Positions 15,958 through 25,593 are shown, numbered from the stretch's first letter. The stretch: 64,000 bases of DNA from Caulobacter sp031457805 (GCF_031457805.1 NZ_JAVDXI010000005.1:62001-126000); one strand, 5' to 3'. Numbers and translations are program-made. Notes: generated from the letters alone by a model not told the origin.

Positions 15958-18324
15958 CTAGAACGCCTTGCCCAGCTTGACCCCGATGGTGCGGGGCTGG
16001 TTCGGCACGATGTAGGACTGGGCGCCGCAAACGCTGATCGCGCATTGGGCCGTGCGATCAAGGCTGGCGCGCTTGTCGAACACGTTCTTGATGTAGAAGC
16101 CGATCGACAGACCATCCTTCTCCATGCCGCCGGACAGGTCGACGGTCTCCCAGCCCTTCTGCTGTCCGAGCGTCGCGCGGTCGGACAGCCGCAGGTCGGT
16201 CCATGTGCTGGATTGGCCGACGACCGACCCCTGCACATAGTTGTCCCACTCACCCCAGTTGAAGTCGTAGCGCGCCGTGAGGTTGGCCTTGAACTTCGGC
16301 GTGACCGGCAGGGAGGTGCCGTCCGGCGCCTGCGGCGAAGCGCAGGTCGTGACCGGATTGCCAGCAGCGTCGGTGAAGCCGCAATAGTTCGCCGTCAGTT
16401 GCGCGTCGGTGTAGGCGGCGGCCGCATTGATCGTCAGCCCCTGGACCGGAACCCAGGTGATGTCGCTTTCGATCCCCTTGATGCGGGCTTGGTTGGCGTT
16501 CTTGATCTCGGTCAGGCCGTTGGCCCCCAGGATCGAGAACTGGAAGTTCGACCAGTCCTCCATGAACACCGCGCCATTCCAGCGGAAGCTGTTGTTCAGC
16601 CAGGTCGTCTTCCACCCGGCCTCGTAGTTCTTCAGGAAGTCCGACTGGTAAGGCGGCAAGGTGCTGCGCCGGTTGATGCCGCCCGGTCGGAAGCCCTTGG
16701 AGTAGGTGGCGTAGACCAGCTTGTCGTCATCGAGCTTGTAGGTCAGCGTGACCTTCGGAACGTTGCCGCTTTCCTTCACGCCCTTATCGAGGTTCGTACA
16801 GGGCGAGCCTGACACCACCGCAGCCTTGAAACAGGCCTTCTCGCCGGTCGAGCCGTACCCCTTGCCGTAGCCGTAGAAGCCGACCAGGGTGTTGTGCGCC
16901 TTGAAGAAGCGGATGCCTGCGGTCAGGGTCAGCTTGTCGGTGATGTCGTACTCGGCCTGACCGAACACCGCCCGGTCACGGTCGATACGCTGCTGCTTGG
17001 TCAGCCAGATCGTGCCGGTATAGCCGGGCACCGAGATGTCGCTGCCAATGTCGGCGATCCGATAGTTCTGGAAGATGTCGTGCGTCTGCTTCTGGTAGAA
17101 GCCGCCGACCACGAACCGGAAGGTCTTGTCCTGAGGCGAGGCGATCCGGATTTCGTGGCTTTCCTTCTTGTAGTCATCCTGGCCCTGGATGAACTGGGAA
17201 GGGTTGACTAGGTTGCCGGCGTTGTCGGTCCAGTAGAAACCGTATCCGACCTGGTCATAGAAGTACGAGTAGTCCGTGTAGTCGGAATTGGTCTCGGTGT
17301 TCCGCTTCAGGAACGAGCCGGCGTAGGTGACGTCGAGATTGGCCACCTGGCCCTCGATGGTCATGGCGGCCTGGTACCATTTGTCCTTGGCGCTCTCAGG
17401 ATAGTAGCGCTGGACCTTCAGATCGCCGACCTTTGGGTCATAGGAGAACGAACCGTTCGACTTCTGCACCTGGCCCATGACCTGGGGCGTGATCACCCAG
17501 TTGTCGTCGAGCTCGACCCGCAGAGCGGCGCGGCCGCCTTGGGTGTAGACAGAGTTGTAGTCCTCGCGCACACGGGCCTTGTTGGTGATCGTGAAATCAT
17601 TGGCCAGATCGGCGTCGCCGCGATTGTAGATGCGCGTGCCAGGCTCGTTGTCGATGTAACCGCCGTCGCGGACGTCCCAGCCGACCAGACGCACCGCGAT
17701 CTTGTCCGAAAGCGGCATGTTTACGAAGCCTTCCAGCGCGTGGCCGGTGTCGCCGTGGGCGATCTTGTTCACCTCGACGTCCACGCCGGCGGAGAAGCCG
17801 GCCGTGGAAGGCTTGTTGGTGATGATCCGCAGGGTGCCCGCCTGCGAGCTGGCGCCGTACAGCGTACCTTGAGGGCCGGCCAGCGCCTCGACACGGGCGA
17901 TGTCGTAGACGTGGATGTCCAGAGCGCCCTGGATCGTGGTGACCGGCTGCTCGTCCAAGTAGACGCCCACGCTGGGCAGCGAACCGGAGTGATTGCCGTC
18001 GCCGCCGCTGGCCACGCCGCGCATGTAGACTTGGCCGAAGCCCGGGCCCGAGCTGGTGAACGAGACGCTGGGCAGATACTGCACATAGTCAGCGAAAGCG
18101 CTGATCTGCAGTTGATCCAGTTTTTCGCCGCCCAGCGCCTGGATGCTGACAGGCACGTCCTGAAGATTTTCGCTGCGCTTCTGGGCGGTGACGACCACCT
18201 CTTCGAGCGCGGTGGAGGGCCCCGACTGCGCCTGGGCGTAAGCGACGCCGGACAACATCGTGCTGGCTAGCAACGCAGCGGAGTAGACCCCCGCCTTCTT
18301 TAAACGAACCGATCCCGACGACAT
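15958..18324 (-). CDS. TonB-dependent outer-membrane receptor
   Basis: The predicted 788-residue protein has a signal peptide ending GVAYAQAQS, a TonB box (LEEVVVTAQKRSENLQDVP), a plug domain (VYMRGVASGGDGN, PQGTLYGASSQAGTLRIITNKP) and a 22-strand barrel ending GVKLGKAF. The start at 18324 has AAGGGGAG seven bases upstream; the open frame extends further but without such a site. The barrel type is that of the large Caulobacter/sphingomonad receptor family, with unknown ligand. Neighbouring dipeptidase and amino acid permease suggest peptide or amino acid conjugates as ligand. Confidence 0.93.
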   Translation of the reverse strand: MSSGSVRLKKAGVYSAALLASTMLSGVAYAQAQSGPSTALEEVVVTAQKRSENLQDVPVSIQALGGEKLDQLQISAFADYVQYLPSVSFTSSGPGFGQVYMRGVASGGDGNHSGSLPSVGVYLDEQPVTTIQGALDIHVYDIARVEALAGPQGTLYGASSQAGTLRIITNKPSTAGFSAGVDVEVNKIAHGDTGHALEGFVNMPLSDKIAVRLVGWDVRDGGYIDNEPGTRIYNRGDADLANDFTITNKARVREDYNSVYTQGGRAALRVELDDNWVITPQVMGQVQKSNGSFSYDPKVGDLKVQRYYPESAKDKWYQAAMTIEGQVANLDVTYAGSFLKRNTETNSDYTDYSYFYDQVGYGFYWTDNAGNLVNPSQFIQGQDDYKKESHEIRIASPQDKTFRFVVGGFYQKQTHDIFQNYRIADIGSDISVPGYTGTIWLTKQQRIDRDRAVFGQAEYDITDKLTLTAGIRFFKAHNTLVGFYGYGKGYGSTGEKACFKAAVVSGSPCTNLDKGVKESGNVPKVTLTYKLDDDKLVYATYSKGFRPGGINRRSTLPPYQSDFLKNYEAGWKTTWLNNSFRWNGAVFMEDWSNFQFSILGANGLTEIKNANQARIKGIESDITWVPVQGLTINAAAAYTDAQLTANYCGFTDAAGNPVTTCASPQAPDGTSLPVTPKFKANLTARYDFNWGEWDNYVQGSVVGQSSTWTDLRLSDRATLGQQKGWETVDLSGGMEKDGLSIGFYIKNVFDKRASLDRTAQCAISVCGAQSYIVPNQPRTIGVKLGKAF

Positions 18325-18454
18325 ACAGTCGCTCCCCTTGCGGCTTTGAAGGAACGATGTTCGACCCGCGCCTAATCGTTGGGCAAGATTGAATTTTCGG
18401 TTTGTCGTCAATTCCTGTGAGTGTTGCAGAAATGGCGAGGGGTTGGGCAGGTGG

Positions 18455-20476
18455 TCAAATAACGGGCGCTTGCGGGTAAGAGTCGAGCACAGGTCCCAAT
18501 GCCTGCTTGAGCGGCCCCAGATACGATTCGAATTTCTGCCAGTGCTCAACCGCATCCTTGAAGATGGGGCGGCGAACCTGCTCTGAACTGGCGGTCCGCA
18601 CCGCACGATCGTTCTCGTGCGGCGAGAGGCAGGCCTCCTCGAACGGCAAGCCGCAGTGCTCCAGCAGAGCGCGGATTTGCGCTTCGGGGTCTGCGATCAT
18701 CTGCTCATAGATCACGCGATGCACCCGCCCAGGCAGCACGGCGTCGAAGTGCGCCATCAGGTCGACATAGTCAGCGTAGTAACGACCAATGTCGGTCAGG
18801 TCGTAGCTGAACGCCTGGCCCCGCGCGAAGTGCTGCTTGAAGCCCGAGAAGCAGCAGCCCAGCGGGTGGCGCCGCGCATCGATGATCTTGGCGTTGGGCA
18901 GGATCAGGTGAATCAGGCCGGTGTGAGCAAAGTTGTTCGGCATCTTGTCGATGAAGAACGGTTTGTCGGTCTTGCGCTGGATCCGGGTGCGCTCGATGAA
19001 CTCCTCGCCCAGGGCCTTGAGGTCCTCCGCCGACAGGTCCGCCAGGCTTTCCGGATAGGTCGACTCGGCGCGCCTGGCGGTCTTGCCGCCCAGGCGACGC
19101 GCCATGACGATCAGGTCGGGCAGCTCCATCGTCCCCTCGACCTGGGAGTGGCTGGCCAGGATCTGCTCCACCAGGGTCGAGCCCGAGCGCGGCAGGCCGA
19201 CGACGAAGATGGGATCGGGCGCATCACAGCCCTGCCCCGCCCGCGCGGCGACGAACGAAGGCGAGAACACCGCCTTGGTCCGGACGGTGTCGGACGTGTT
19301 CTCGTCGGGATCATAGTCCAGCTGCGCGCGCCGGATCGCCGCGCCGGCGGCGTAGTGCTGGAAAGACCCGTCCCAGTCCTGAGCGTCCTCATGCGCCTTG
19401 CCCAGCGCATAGCGCAGGTGCAGTCGATCGTCGTCGGACAGGCCCTCGGCTTGCAGCGCCTGGCGCATGGCGTTCAGATCGTCGGGCGTGAACTTGACGG
19501 TCTTGAGGTTGGCCAGACTCCACCAGACCTCGCCGAGCGTTGGCGCCAGTTCCAGCGCCTTTCGATAGGCGGCGACGCTGTCCGCCTGCCGGCCCACGGT
19601 CTTCAGGGCGTGACCATAGCTCATCCAACCCTTGGGCTGATTGGGGTAGTCCGCCAGAACTTGGTCGTAGACGGCGATGGCGCGATCGTATTCGCCCAGG
19701 CGCGCCAAGATCGCCGCGTAGAGGTTGGCGTAGCCGGGATGGCGCGCATCCTTGGCTACGAGCTGCTCGATCTGCGCTAGCGCCTCAAGGTTCTTGTTCT
19801 GGCGGTAGAGCATGGTCGCCAGGTTGTGGCGGGCGGCGGCGAAGTTCGGGGCCAGCTCCACGCAGCGGGTCAGCAACGCCTCAGCGTCGGCGTACCGGCC
19901 CAGGCGCGCGCCGGTTTCGGCCAGCATGCGGATCGCCGCCACGTCGCCGGCGTCGGCCTTCAAACGATCGCGCAGAAGGCGTTCGGCCTCGCCAAGGCGA
20001 TCCTCGGACAGCGCCGTGGCCGCCTCGACCAGGAGCGGATCACGCGTCGAAGCGCGAAGCTGCCTCGCGAGCGCGCGTTCGGCGCCCTGGTGATCGCCCA
20101 GCAGCTCCAGACTCTCCGACAAGCCTCGCCAGGCTTCGGACAGGCGCGGCTCCAGCGCGCTGGCCCGGTCGAAGGCGCGGGCCGCCTCGGCGGTCCGCCC
20201 CAGTCGCTCCAAGCACAGGGCCAGCTCCAGTTGCGCCAGAGCCATGTTGGGCAGGGCCGCGGCTAGCGGGGCGACAGCGGCCAGCCCGCTCTCGGCGTCG
20301 CCGGAGAGGCGCAGGGCGGCAGCCAGCACTCGAGTCGTGTCGGCGTGACGCGGCACGACCTCCAGGATCGCCCGCGCCTGTTCGGCCGCCAGACGCGGAT
20401 CAGTCTCCAGCAGGCGTTCGGCATGTTCAAGCGCCGCGGCGAGGCTGACGGCGGGCTGGGCGGTCGTGGACTCCAT
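18455..20476 (-). CDS. TPR-repeat sulfotransferase
   Basis: The first 380 residues are tetratricopeptide repeats (for example AYRKALELAPTLGEVWWSLA). The C-terminal domain is a PAPS-dependent sulfotransferase with the 5'-phosphosulfate loop VVGLPRSGSTLVEQILASHS and the 3'-phosphate-binding area IIDARRHPLGCCFSGFKQHF. The ATG at 20476 is chosen although no clear Shine-Dalgarno precedes it; a GTG at 20524 is the alternative. It lies 130 bases upstream of the TonB receptor gene on the same strand. Proteins of this two-domain type often sit next to TonB receptors; the acceptor is unknown. Confidence 0.88.
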   Translation of the reverse strand: MESTTAQPAVSLAAALEHAERLLETDPRLAAEQARAILEVVPRHADTTRVLAAALRLSGDAESGLAAVAPLAAALPNMALAQLELALCLERLGRTAEAARAFDRASALEPRLSEAWRGLSESLELLGDHQGAERALARQLRASTRDPLLVEAATALSEDRLGEAERLLRDRLKADAGDVAAIRMLAETGARLGRYADAEALLTRCVELAPNFAAARHNLATMLYRQNKNLEALAQIEQLVAKDARHPGYANLYAAILARLGEYDRAIAVYDQVLADYPNQPKGWMSYGHALKTVGRQADSVAAYRKALELAPTLGEVWWSLANLKTVKFTPDDLNAMRQALQAEGLSDDDRLHLRYALGKAHEDAQDWDGSFQHYAAGAAIRRAQLDYDPDENTSDTVRTKAVFSPSFVAARAGQGCDAPDPIFVVGLPRSGSTLVEQILASHSQVEGTMELPDLIVMARRLGGKTARRAESTYPESLADLSAEDLKALGEEFIERTRIQRKTDKPFFIDKMPNNFAHTGLIHLILPNAKIIDARRHPLGCCFSGFKQHFARGQAFSYDLTDIGRYYADYVDLMAHFDAVLPGRVHRVIYEQMIADPEAQIRALLEHCGLPFEEACLSPHENDRAVRTASSEQVRRPIFKDAVEHWQKFESYLGPLKQALGPVLDSYPQAPVI

Positions 20477-20542
20477 GTCGGGAGGAGAGCGGCGCGCCGG
20501 CGCCGGTGTCAATGCGATCCGCACGTCTTCCCGCCGCTTCGG

Positions 20543-21832
20543 CTAAAGCCGATCGCGAAGCGCGTACCAGCTGAGCCCCGCCACTGTCAGCGGCCAGCGC
20601 AACAGGCGTCCGCCGGGGAACGGCGGGGTGGGCAGGCGCGACAGCAACGCCATGGGCCCGGTCTCGCCCGAGGCGGCGTCGGCCAGCAGCTTGCCGACAT
20701 AGGGCGCCAGCATGACCCCCTGCCCCGAATAGCCTGAAGCGACGCGCACGCCCGGCGCCACCTCACCGACAAAGGGCATACGGTTGAACGTGATCCCCAG
20801 CGTGCCCCCCCAGGCGTGGGTGATCTCGACGTCCGCCAGGCGCGGATAGATCTTGGCGAGGTTCCGCCGGACCAGGCCCGCGATATCGCTCGGAAAGCCA
20901 GGACGATAGTTCTCGCCGCCGCCGAACAGCAGACGACCGTCCGGCGTCTTGCGGAAGTAGTTGACGACGAAGCGGCTGTCCGAAACCGCCGCGTTCGATC
21001 GAATGATCTCGTCGGCCAGCTTGTCCAGGGGAGCGGTGACGGCGATGAAGTTGTTAATCGGCATGACCCGGGCGCGAGCCTTGCCGGCCATGGCGTTGAG
21101 CAGGCCATCGCCGCTGAGGATCAGCTGGTCGCAGGCGACCCGCCCGTGCGCGGTCTCGACCACGATCTTGCCGGCCTCTCGCCGCCAGGACGCAGCCTGG
21201 GTGTTCTCGTAGATCCTCGCCCCAGCGACCTTGGCCAAGTCCGCCATGCCGCGCGCCAGCTTCAGCGGTTGAACGTGGCCGCCGCCATGGTCGACGAGTC
21301 CCCCGTGATAGACGTCGGTCCCCAGCTCATGCGCCAGGGCCTCCGCATCGATCAGGGCTAGCTCACCGTAGCCATAGCGCTCAGCCATCAGCGCCAGATA
21401 GGCCGCGTCCTCAGCCTCGCCGCCAGGCTTGTGGCGGGCATGGATCATGCCGGGCCGCCAGTCGCAGTCAATCGACCGGACCAGGCGGGCGAAGTGCGCC
21501 CGGGCGTCCTCCGCCAAGCGCCAGAGAGCCATGGCGTCGTCTTGGCCCACCGCCTTTTCAAGCCAGGCCTGGTCGCGCCTCTGCCCCGTGTGGACCTGTC
21601 CGCCGTTGCGGCCTGAGGCGGCGCAGCCGACGCGCCCTGCTTCAAGGACGATGGCCCGCTCCCCAAGGGCCAAGGCCGCGCCGAGGCCGGTGAAGCCTGC
21701 GCCGACGATGCAGACCTCGGTTTGGACATCGCCCTCAAGCGACGCAAGGGCGGGGCCGTCGGGAGCGGTGGCCGCATACCAGTTCCCTCTCCCATAGGGA
21801 GAGGGGCAGGGGTGAGGGGTTTCGCCGGTCAC
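20543..21832 (-). CDS. puuB: FAD-dependent oxidase, gamma-glutamylputrescine oxidase-like (PuuB)
   Basis: Conserved sequence starts at WYAATAPDGPALASLEGDV, followed by the Rossmann motif VCIVGAGFTGLGAALALGE and the DAO-fold segment CAASGRNGGQVHTGQRRDQA. Location next to PuuA-, aminotransferase- and PuuD-like genes supports oxidation of gamma-glutamylputrescine. The only start in frame before the conserved part is the GTG at 21832, and the first 17 residues (PHPCPSPYGRGN) are encoded by a dispersed repeat that appears to have replaced the native 5' end. Whether this changes expression is not visible. Confidence 0.88.
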   Translation of the reverse strand: MTGETPHPCPSPYGRGNWYAATAPDGPALASLEGDVQTEVCIVGAGFTGLGAALALGERAIVLEAGRVGCAASGRNGGQVHTGQRRDQAWLEKAVGQDDAMALWRLAEDARAHFARLVRSIDCDWRPGMIHARHKPGGEAEDAAYLALMAERYGYGELALIDAEALAHELGTDVYHGGLVDHGGGHVQPLKLARGMADLAKVAGARIYENTQAASWRREAGKIVVETAHGRVACDQLILSGDGLLNAMAGKARARVMPINNFIAVTAPLDKLADEIIRSNAAVSDSRFVVNYFRKTPDGRLLFGGGENYRPGFPSDIAGLVRRNLAKIYPRLADVEITHAWGGTLGITFNRMPFVGEVAPGVRVASGYSGQGVMLAPYVGKLLADAASGETGPMALLSRLPTPPFPGGRLLRWPLTVAGLSWYALRDRL

Positions 21833-21895
21833 CGCTGTAACCCCTCATCCCCCACGCCTTCGGCGCGGGTCCCCCTTCTCCCTATGGGAGAAGGT
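21784..21895. repeat. Inverted-repeat element, family B, overlapping the puuB start
   Basis: CCCTCTCCCATAGGGAGAGG at one end and CCTTCTCCCTATGGGAGAAGG-type sequence at the other end are inverted copies, with AGGGGTGAGGGG / CCCCTCATCCCCC nested inside. It lies between the puuA stop and puuB, and its distal part is translated as the puuB N-terminus. Confidence 0.8.
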
Positions 21896-21907
21896 TCATA
21901 CTCCGCC

Positions 21908-23305
21908 CTACACATTCAGCAGCAGGAACTCCCGCTCCCACGGGCTGATGGTGCGCATGAAGGTTTCGTACTCGGCCTGTTTCACCCGGTCATAGGCGGC
22001 GCAGAAGGTGGGCCCCAGGATCTCGACCAGCGGCTGGCAGGCGACGAACAGGCGCAAGGAATCCGACAGGCTGCGCGGCAGTTCGATGCCCCGCGCGCCG
22101 GCGTCGATCGCCACCGGCTCACTGGGCGTCAGGCCCTGGACCATGCCCAGATAGCCGGCCGCCAGGGACGCAGCGATCGCCAGGTACGGATTGGCGTCCG
22201 ATGAGGGAATGCGGTTCTCGACCCGGCGGTTGGCCGGTCCCGACGGCGGCACGCGCAGGCCGCAGGTCCGGTTGTCATAGCCCCACTGGGTGTTCACCGG
22301 CGCGCCGCTGTCGCGCGAGATGCGGCGATAGCTGTTCACATAGGGGGCCAGGATGGCCATGATCGCCGGCAGATAGGTCTGCTGGCCGGCGATGAAGCCG
22401 TGGAACAGCGCCGACTCCGCGCCGTCCTCGTCCGAGAACAGGTTGCGTCCCTTCTTGTCGACGATCGACTGGTGGATGTGCATGGCGCTGCCGGGCTCGT
22501 TGGCCATCGGCTTGGCCATGAAGGTGGCGTAGATCTCATGCTCCAGCGCCGCCTCGCGGATCGTGCGCTTCATCATGAACACCTGATCGGCGAGCTCCAG
22601 CGGATGGCCGTGCTGCAGATTGATCTCCATCTGCGCCACGCCGCTTTCGTGGATCAGGGTGTCGATCTCCAGCCCCTGGCGCTCGGAGTACTCGTACATG
22701 TCCTCGAACAGCGCATCGAACTCGTTGACCGCGCTGATCGAATAGCCCTGCCGGCCGGTCTCGGGACGCCCCGAGCGCCCGATCGGCGGCTTGAGCGGAT
22801 AGTCCGGATCGGTGTTGCGATCGACGAGATAGAACTCGATCTCCGGCGCGACGATGGGGTTCCAGCCCTTGTCGGCATAGAGCGCCAGCACCCGGCGCAG
22901 CACTTGGCGGGGAGCCTCCTCGACCGGGCGGCCATCGGGATGGAAGGCGTCGTGGATGACCTGCGCCGTGGGATCCTGCGCCCAGGGCACGGCGGCCAGG
23001 GTCGCGAAGTCAGGGGTCAGGAAGATGTCGGTGTCCGACTGCACCGCGTTCACCGCGCCCTCGAACTCGGGGAAGTCGCCGGTAATGGTCTGGTAGAACA
23101 CCGCCAGCGGCAGGTTCATCGATGGCGAGCCCAGGAATTTGCGTACCGGCATGATCTTGCCGCGCGCCACGCCGGCGAGATCGGGCACCACGCACTCGAT
23201 CTCCTCGATGTGCTGGCGCGCAAACCAGTCCTTGGCCTCCTCGATCGTCGAGACGCCGCGATCCAGGATCTGGTCGCGCTTGGCCTTGTTGTGCTTGGGC
23301 TTCAT
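21908..23305 (-). CDS. puuA: Gamma-glutamylpolyamine synthetase (glutamine-synthetase family, PuuA-like)
   Basis: The 465-residue protein has the GS beta-grasp domain (ECVVPDLAGVARGKIMPV) and catalytic domain with metal/substrate motifs APEIEFYLV, GVAQMEINLQHG, NEPGSAMHIHQSI and NRTCGLRVP. GS-family members of this length in polyamine clusters ligate glutamate to putrescine or other amines rather than ammonia. The ATG overlaps the stop of the upstream aminotransferase gene by four bases. With PuuB, aldehyde dehydrogenase and PuuD homologues it completes the gamma-glutamylated putrescine route to GABA. Confidence 0.9.
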   Translation of the reverse strand: MKPKHNKAKRDQILDRGVSTIEEAKDWFARQHIEEIECVVPDLAGVARGKIMPVRKFLGSPSMNLPLAVFYQTITGDFPEFEGAVNAVQSDTDIFLTPDFATLAAVPWAQDPTAQVIHDAFHPDGRPVEEAPRQVLRRVLALYADKGWNPIVAPEIEFYLVDRNTDPDYPLKPPIGRSGRPETGRQGYSISAVNEFDALFEDMYEYSERQGLEIDTLIHESGVAQMEINLQHGHPLELADQVFMMKRTIREAALEHEIYATFMAKPMANEPGSAMHIHQSIVDKKGRNLFSDEDGAESALFHGFIAGQQTYLPAIMAILAPYVNSYRRISRDSGAPVNTQWGYDNRTCGLRVPPSGPANRRVENRIPSSDANPYLAIAASLAAGYLGMVQGLTPSEPVAIDAGARGIELPRSLSDSLRLFVACQPLVEILGPTFCAAYDRVKQAEYETFMRTISPWEREFLLLNV

Positions 23306-24705
23306 GACACCGCCTCCGGCTTCAGCGCGCGGAGGATCGGCTCGGCTTCGGTCAACGACTTGCCGATGATGCCGACCAGCTCGTCGATCTCGGCGTGGCT
23401 GACGATCAGCGGCGGGCAGCAGACGATGGTGTCGCGGATGGCGCGGACCATCAGGCCGTTCTTGATGCAGATGTCGCGGACGATGGGCCCCGCCTCGCCT
23501 TCCTTGTCGAGGAAGCGATGGTTGGTCCCCTTCTCGCGCACGATCTCGACCGCGCCGATCAGGCCCAGCGAGCGGGTCTCGCCGACCAGCGGATGGTCGT
23601 TCAGGCTCGCCAGGGCCTTGGCCAGATAGGGGCCGGTGTCCTCACGGGTGCGCGTGATCAGATCCTCGCGCTCCATGATCTCGATATTCTTCAGCGCCAC
23701 GGCGGCGGCGGTCGGGTGGCCGGAATAGGTGAAGCCGTGGATGAAGTCGCCACCCTTCTCGCGCAGCTCGGCGACGATGTGGTCGGCCACGCCCACGGCC
23801 GAGATCGGCAGGTAGCCGGACGACAGGCCCTTGGCCATGGCGATCAGGTCGGGCTTGATCCCATAGTGATGGTGGCCGAACCATTGGCCCAGGCGCCCGA
23901 AGCCGCAGATCACCTCGTCGCAGACCAAGAGGATGCCGTACTTGCGGCACAGGGCCTCGACCGCCGGCCAGTAGCCGTCGGGCGGGATGATGACGCCGCC
24001 GGCGCCCTGCACGGGCTCGCCGATGAAGGCGGCGACGTTCTCGGGCCCGACCTCGAGGATCTTGTCCTCGATCGCCTTGACGCACCGGTCGCGGAAGGCG
24101 GCCGGATCCTCGCCGAAGCCCTCGCCGAAGTGATAGGGCTGGATCACGTGCTCGACGCCTGGGATCGGCAGGTCGCCCTGCACATGCATGTGCTTCATGC
24201 CGCCCAGCGACACGCCGGCCACGGTCGAGCCGTGATAGGCGTTCCAGCGGCTGATGAAGACCGTGCGCTGCGGCTGCTCCTTGAGCTTCCAGTAGTGGCG
24301 GACGAGGCGGAAGACCGTGTCGTTCGCCTCAGACCCCGACGAGTTGTAGAAGACGTGGGTCAGGTGCCCCCCCATCTTCTGCGCGATCTTGGCCGCCAGG
24401 GTCACGGTGGGCGGCGTCGCGGTCTTGAAGAAGGTGTTGTAGTACGGCAGTTCCAGCATCTGCTCGTAGGCCGCGTCGGCCAGCTCCTTGCGGCCGTACC
24501 CGACATTGACGCACCACAGACCGGCCATGCCGTCGAGGATCCGGTGGCCATCGCCGTCGGTGATGTAGCAGCCGTCGGCGCGGGTCACGATGCGGCTGCC
24601 GCCCAGCTCGGCGATGACCTTGTGGTCGGCCTGGGCCGGCAGGTGGTGCGCCAGGTCCAGGCGCTTCAGCTCAGCGATGTCGTGGTTGCGGATCGGGGCG
24701 TTCAT
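23302..24705 (-). CDS. spuC: Class III aminotransferase, putrescine/polyamine:pyruvate type (SpuC-like)
   Basis: The 467-residue fold-type I enzyme carries the PLP lysine in IAMAKGLSSGYLPISAVG, the GSEANDTVFRLVRHYWK region and the aspartate in LLVCDEVICGFGRLG. It resembles SpuC-type putrescine or polyamine aminotransferases that use pyruvate as acceptor. Overlap with puuA indicates coupled expression. In the pathway it could deaminate putrescine directly or act on GABA; the family resemblance favours the diamine. Confidence 0.87.
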   Translation of the reverse strand: MNAPIRNHDIAELKRLDLAHHLPAQADHKVIAELGGSRIVTRADGCYITDGDGHRILDGMAGLWCVNVGYGRKELADAAYEQMLELPYYNTFFKTATPPTVTLAAKIAQKMGGHLTHVFYNSSGSEANDTVFRLVRHYWKLKEQPQRTVFISRWNAYHGSTVAGVSLGGMKHMHVQGDLPIPGVEHVIQPYHFGEGFGEDPAAFRDRCVKAIEDKILEVGPENVAAFIGEPVQGAGGVIIPPDGYWPAVEALCRKYGILLVCDEVICGFGRLGQWFGHHHYGIKPDLIAMAKGLSSGYLPISAVGVADHIVAELREKGGDFIHGFTYSGHPTAAAVALKNIEIMEREDLITRTREDTGPYLAKALASLNDHPLVGETRSLGLIGAVEIVREKGTNHRFLDKEGEAGPIVRDICIKNGLMVRAIRDTIVCCPPLIVSHAEIDELVGIIGKSLTEAEPILRALKPEAVS

Positions 24706-24730
24706 GGGGGGCTCCTGGGCCTTACGCGAC

Positions 24731-24845
24731 GAGCGTGTCAGGCGAAAGTGCGAGCGGTTTCGCCGCCCGACACGCTCTAAATTGTTGATTCTGATCCTGT
24801 TTCGTCACCTTGAAATCCCAACGGCTAGAGAGAGGAAACAGGATC
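24731..24845. repeat. Double-hairpin repeat, family E copy 1, between spuC and puuD
   Basis: GAGCGTGTC (24731-24739) pairs with GACACGCTC (24769-24777), with GGCGAAA/TTTCGCC nested inside. A second perfect 11-bp pair, GATCCTGTTTC (24793-24803) and GAAACAGGATC (24835-24845), follows and overlaps the 3' end of the puuD gene. The GCTCTAA-ATTGTTGATTCTGA joint resembles the element at 60117-60226. It may modulate expression between puuD and spuC. Confidence 0.65.
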
Positions 24846-25589
24846 TGGCGGCGCGCCTCTCAGGGCGCGTCCGAAGATTTCAAAGAAGATCTGCGACTGC
24901 CGGTTCTGCGCCGGCTTCCATTCGGGGTGCCACTGGACGGCCAGCACAGGCGCGCCGTTGACGGTGGCGGAGAAGGCTTCGACCACGCCGTCGGGGGCGC
25001 GGGCTTCGACGGTCAGCCCTTCGCCCAGCCGGTCGACGCCCTGGTAGTGGACGGAATTGACGACGGCCGCCTCGACGCCAAGAGCGCGCGACAGCACCCC
25101 GCCGGGCGTCAGGGCGACTTCGTGGACGTGATCGAACATGCCGTTGAAGTCGACGTCGTCGGGCGCGTGGTGGGCGATCAGGTCGGAGCTTGAGGTCATG
25201 TCCCGGCGCAGCGTGCCGCCAAACGCGACATTGATCTCCTGGAAGCCCCGGCAGATCCCGAACACTGGCTTGCCCAGGTCCAGCATCGCCTTGATCAGGT
25301 CGGCGGTCATGCCGTCGCGGGCGGCGTCGAATGGGCCCGGCGCGTCGCCGATCTCCTCGCCATAGAGGGCGGGATCCAGGTTCGAGGGGCTGCCGGTCAG
25401 CATCAGGCCGTCGAGACGGCCCGCGACCTCCGCCGCCCGCATGCGGCCCGGCAGCGACGGGATCAGCAGCGCCGCGAGGTCGCCATAGGCCATGGTCGCG
25501 TCGACATAGCGGCTCATCACCGCCTGGGCCGGTTCGATCCCGACGGTGCGGGTGCAGCAGATGATCCCGGCGACGGGGCGTGCGGTCAT
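24825..25589 (-). CDS. puuD: Gamma-glutamyl-GABA hydrolase (class I glutamine amidotransferase-like, PuuD)
   Basis: The 254-residue peptidase C26 protein has the nucleophile cysteine in VFGICRGFQEINVAFGG and the His-Glu pair in AVQWHPEWK, plus the DGLMLTGSPSNLDPALYG oxyanion region. PuuD cleaves gamma-glutamyl-GABA to glutamate and GABA, the step after the aldehyde dehydrogenase. It is flanked by the transporter ATPase gene (four bases upstream) and spuC. The catalytic triad looks intact. Confidence 0.9.
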   Translation of the reverse strand: MTARPVAGIICCTRTVGIEPAQAVMSRYVDATMAYGDLAALLIPSLPGRMRAAEVAGRLDGLMLTGSPSNLDPALYGEEIGDAPGPFDAARDGMTADLIKAMLDLGKPVFGICRGFQEINVAFGGTLRRDMTSSSDLIAHHAPDDVDFNGMFDHVHEVALTPGGVLSRALGVEAAVVNSVHYQGVDRLGEGLTVEARAPDGVVEAFSATVNGAPVLAVQWHPEWKPAQNRQSQIFFEIFGRALRGAPPDPVSSL

Positions 25590-25593
25590 GGCG

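Noticed and set aside
22400..24780. Two long plus-strand frames (409 and 461 residues)
   Set aside because: They are shadows of the puuA- and spuC-like genes on the minus strand.
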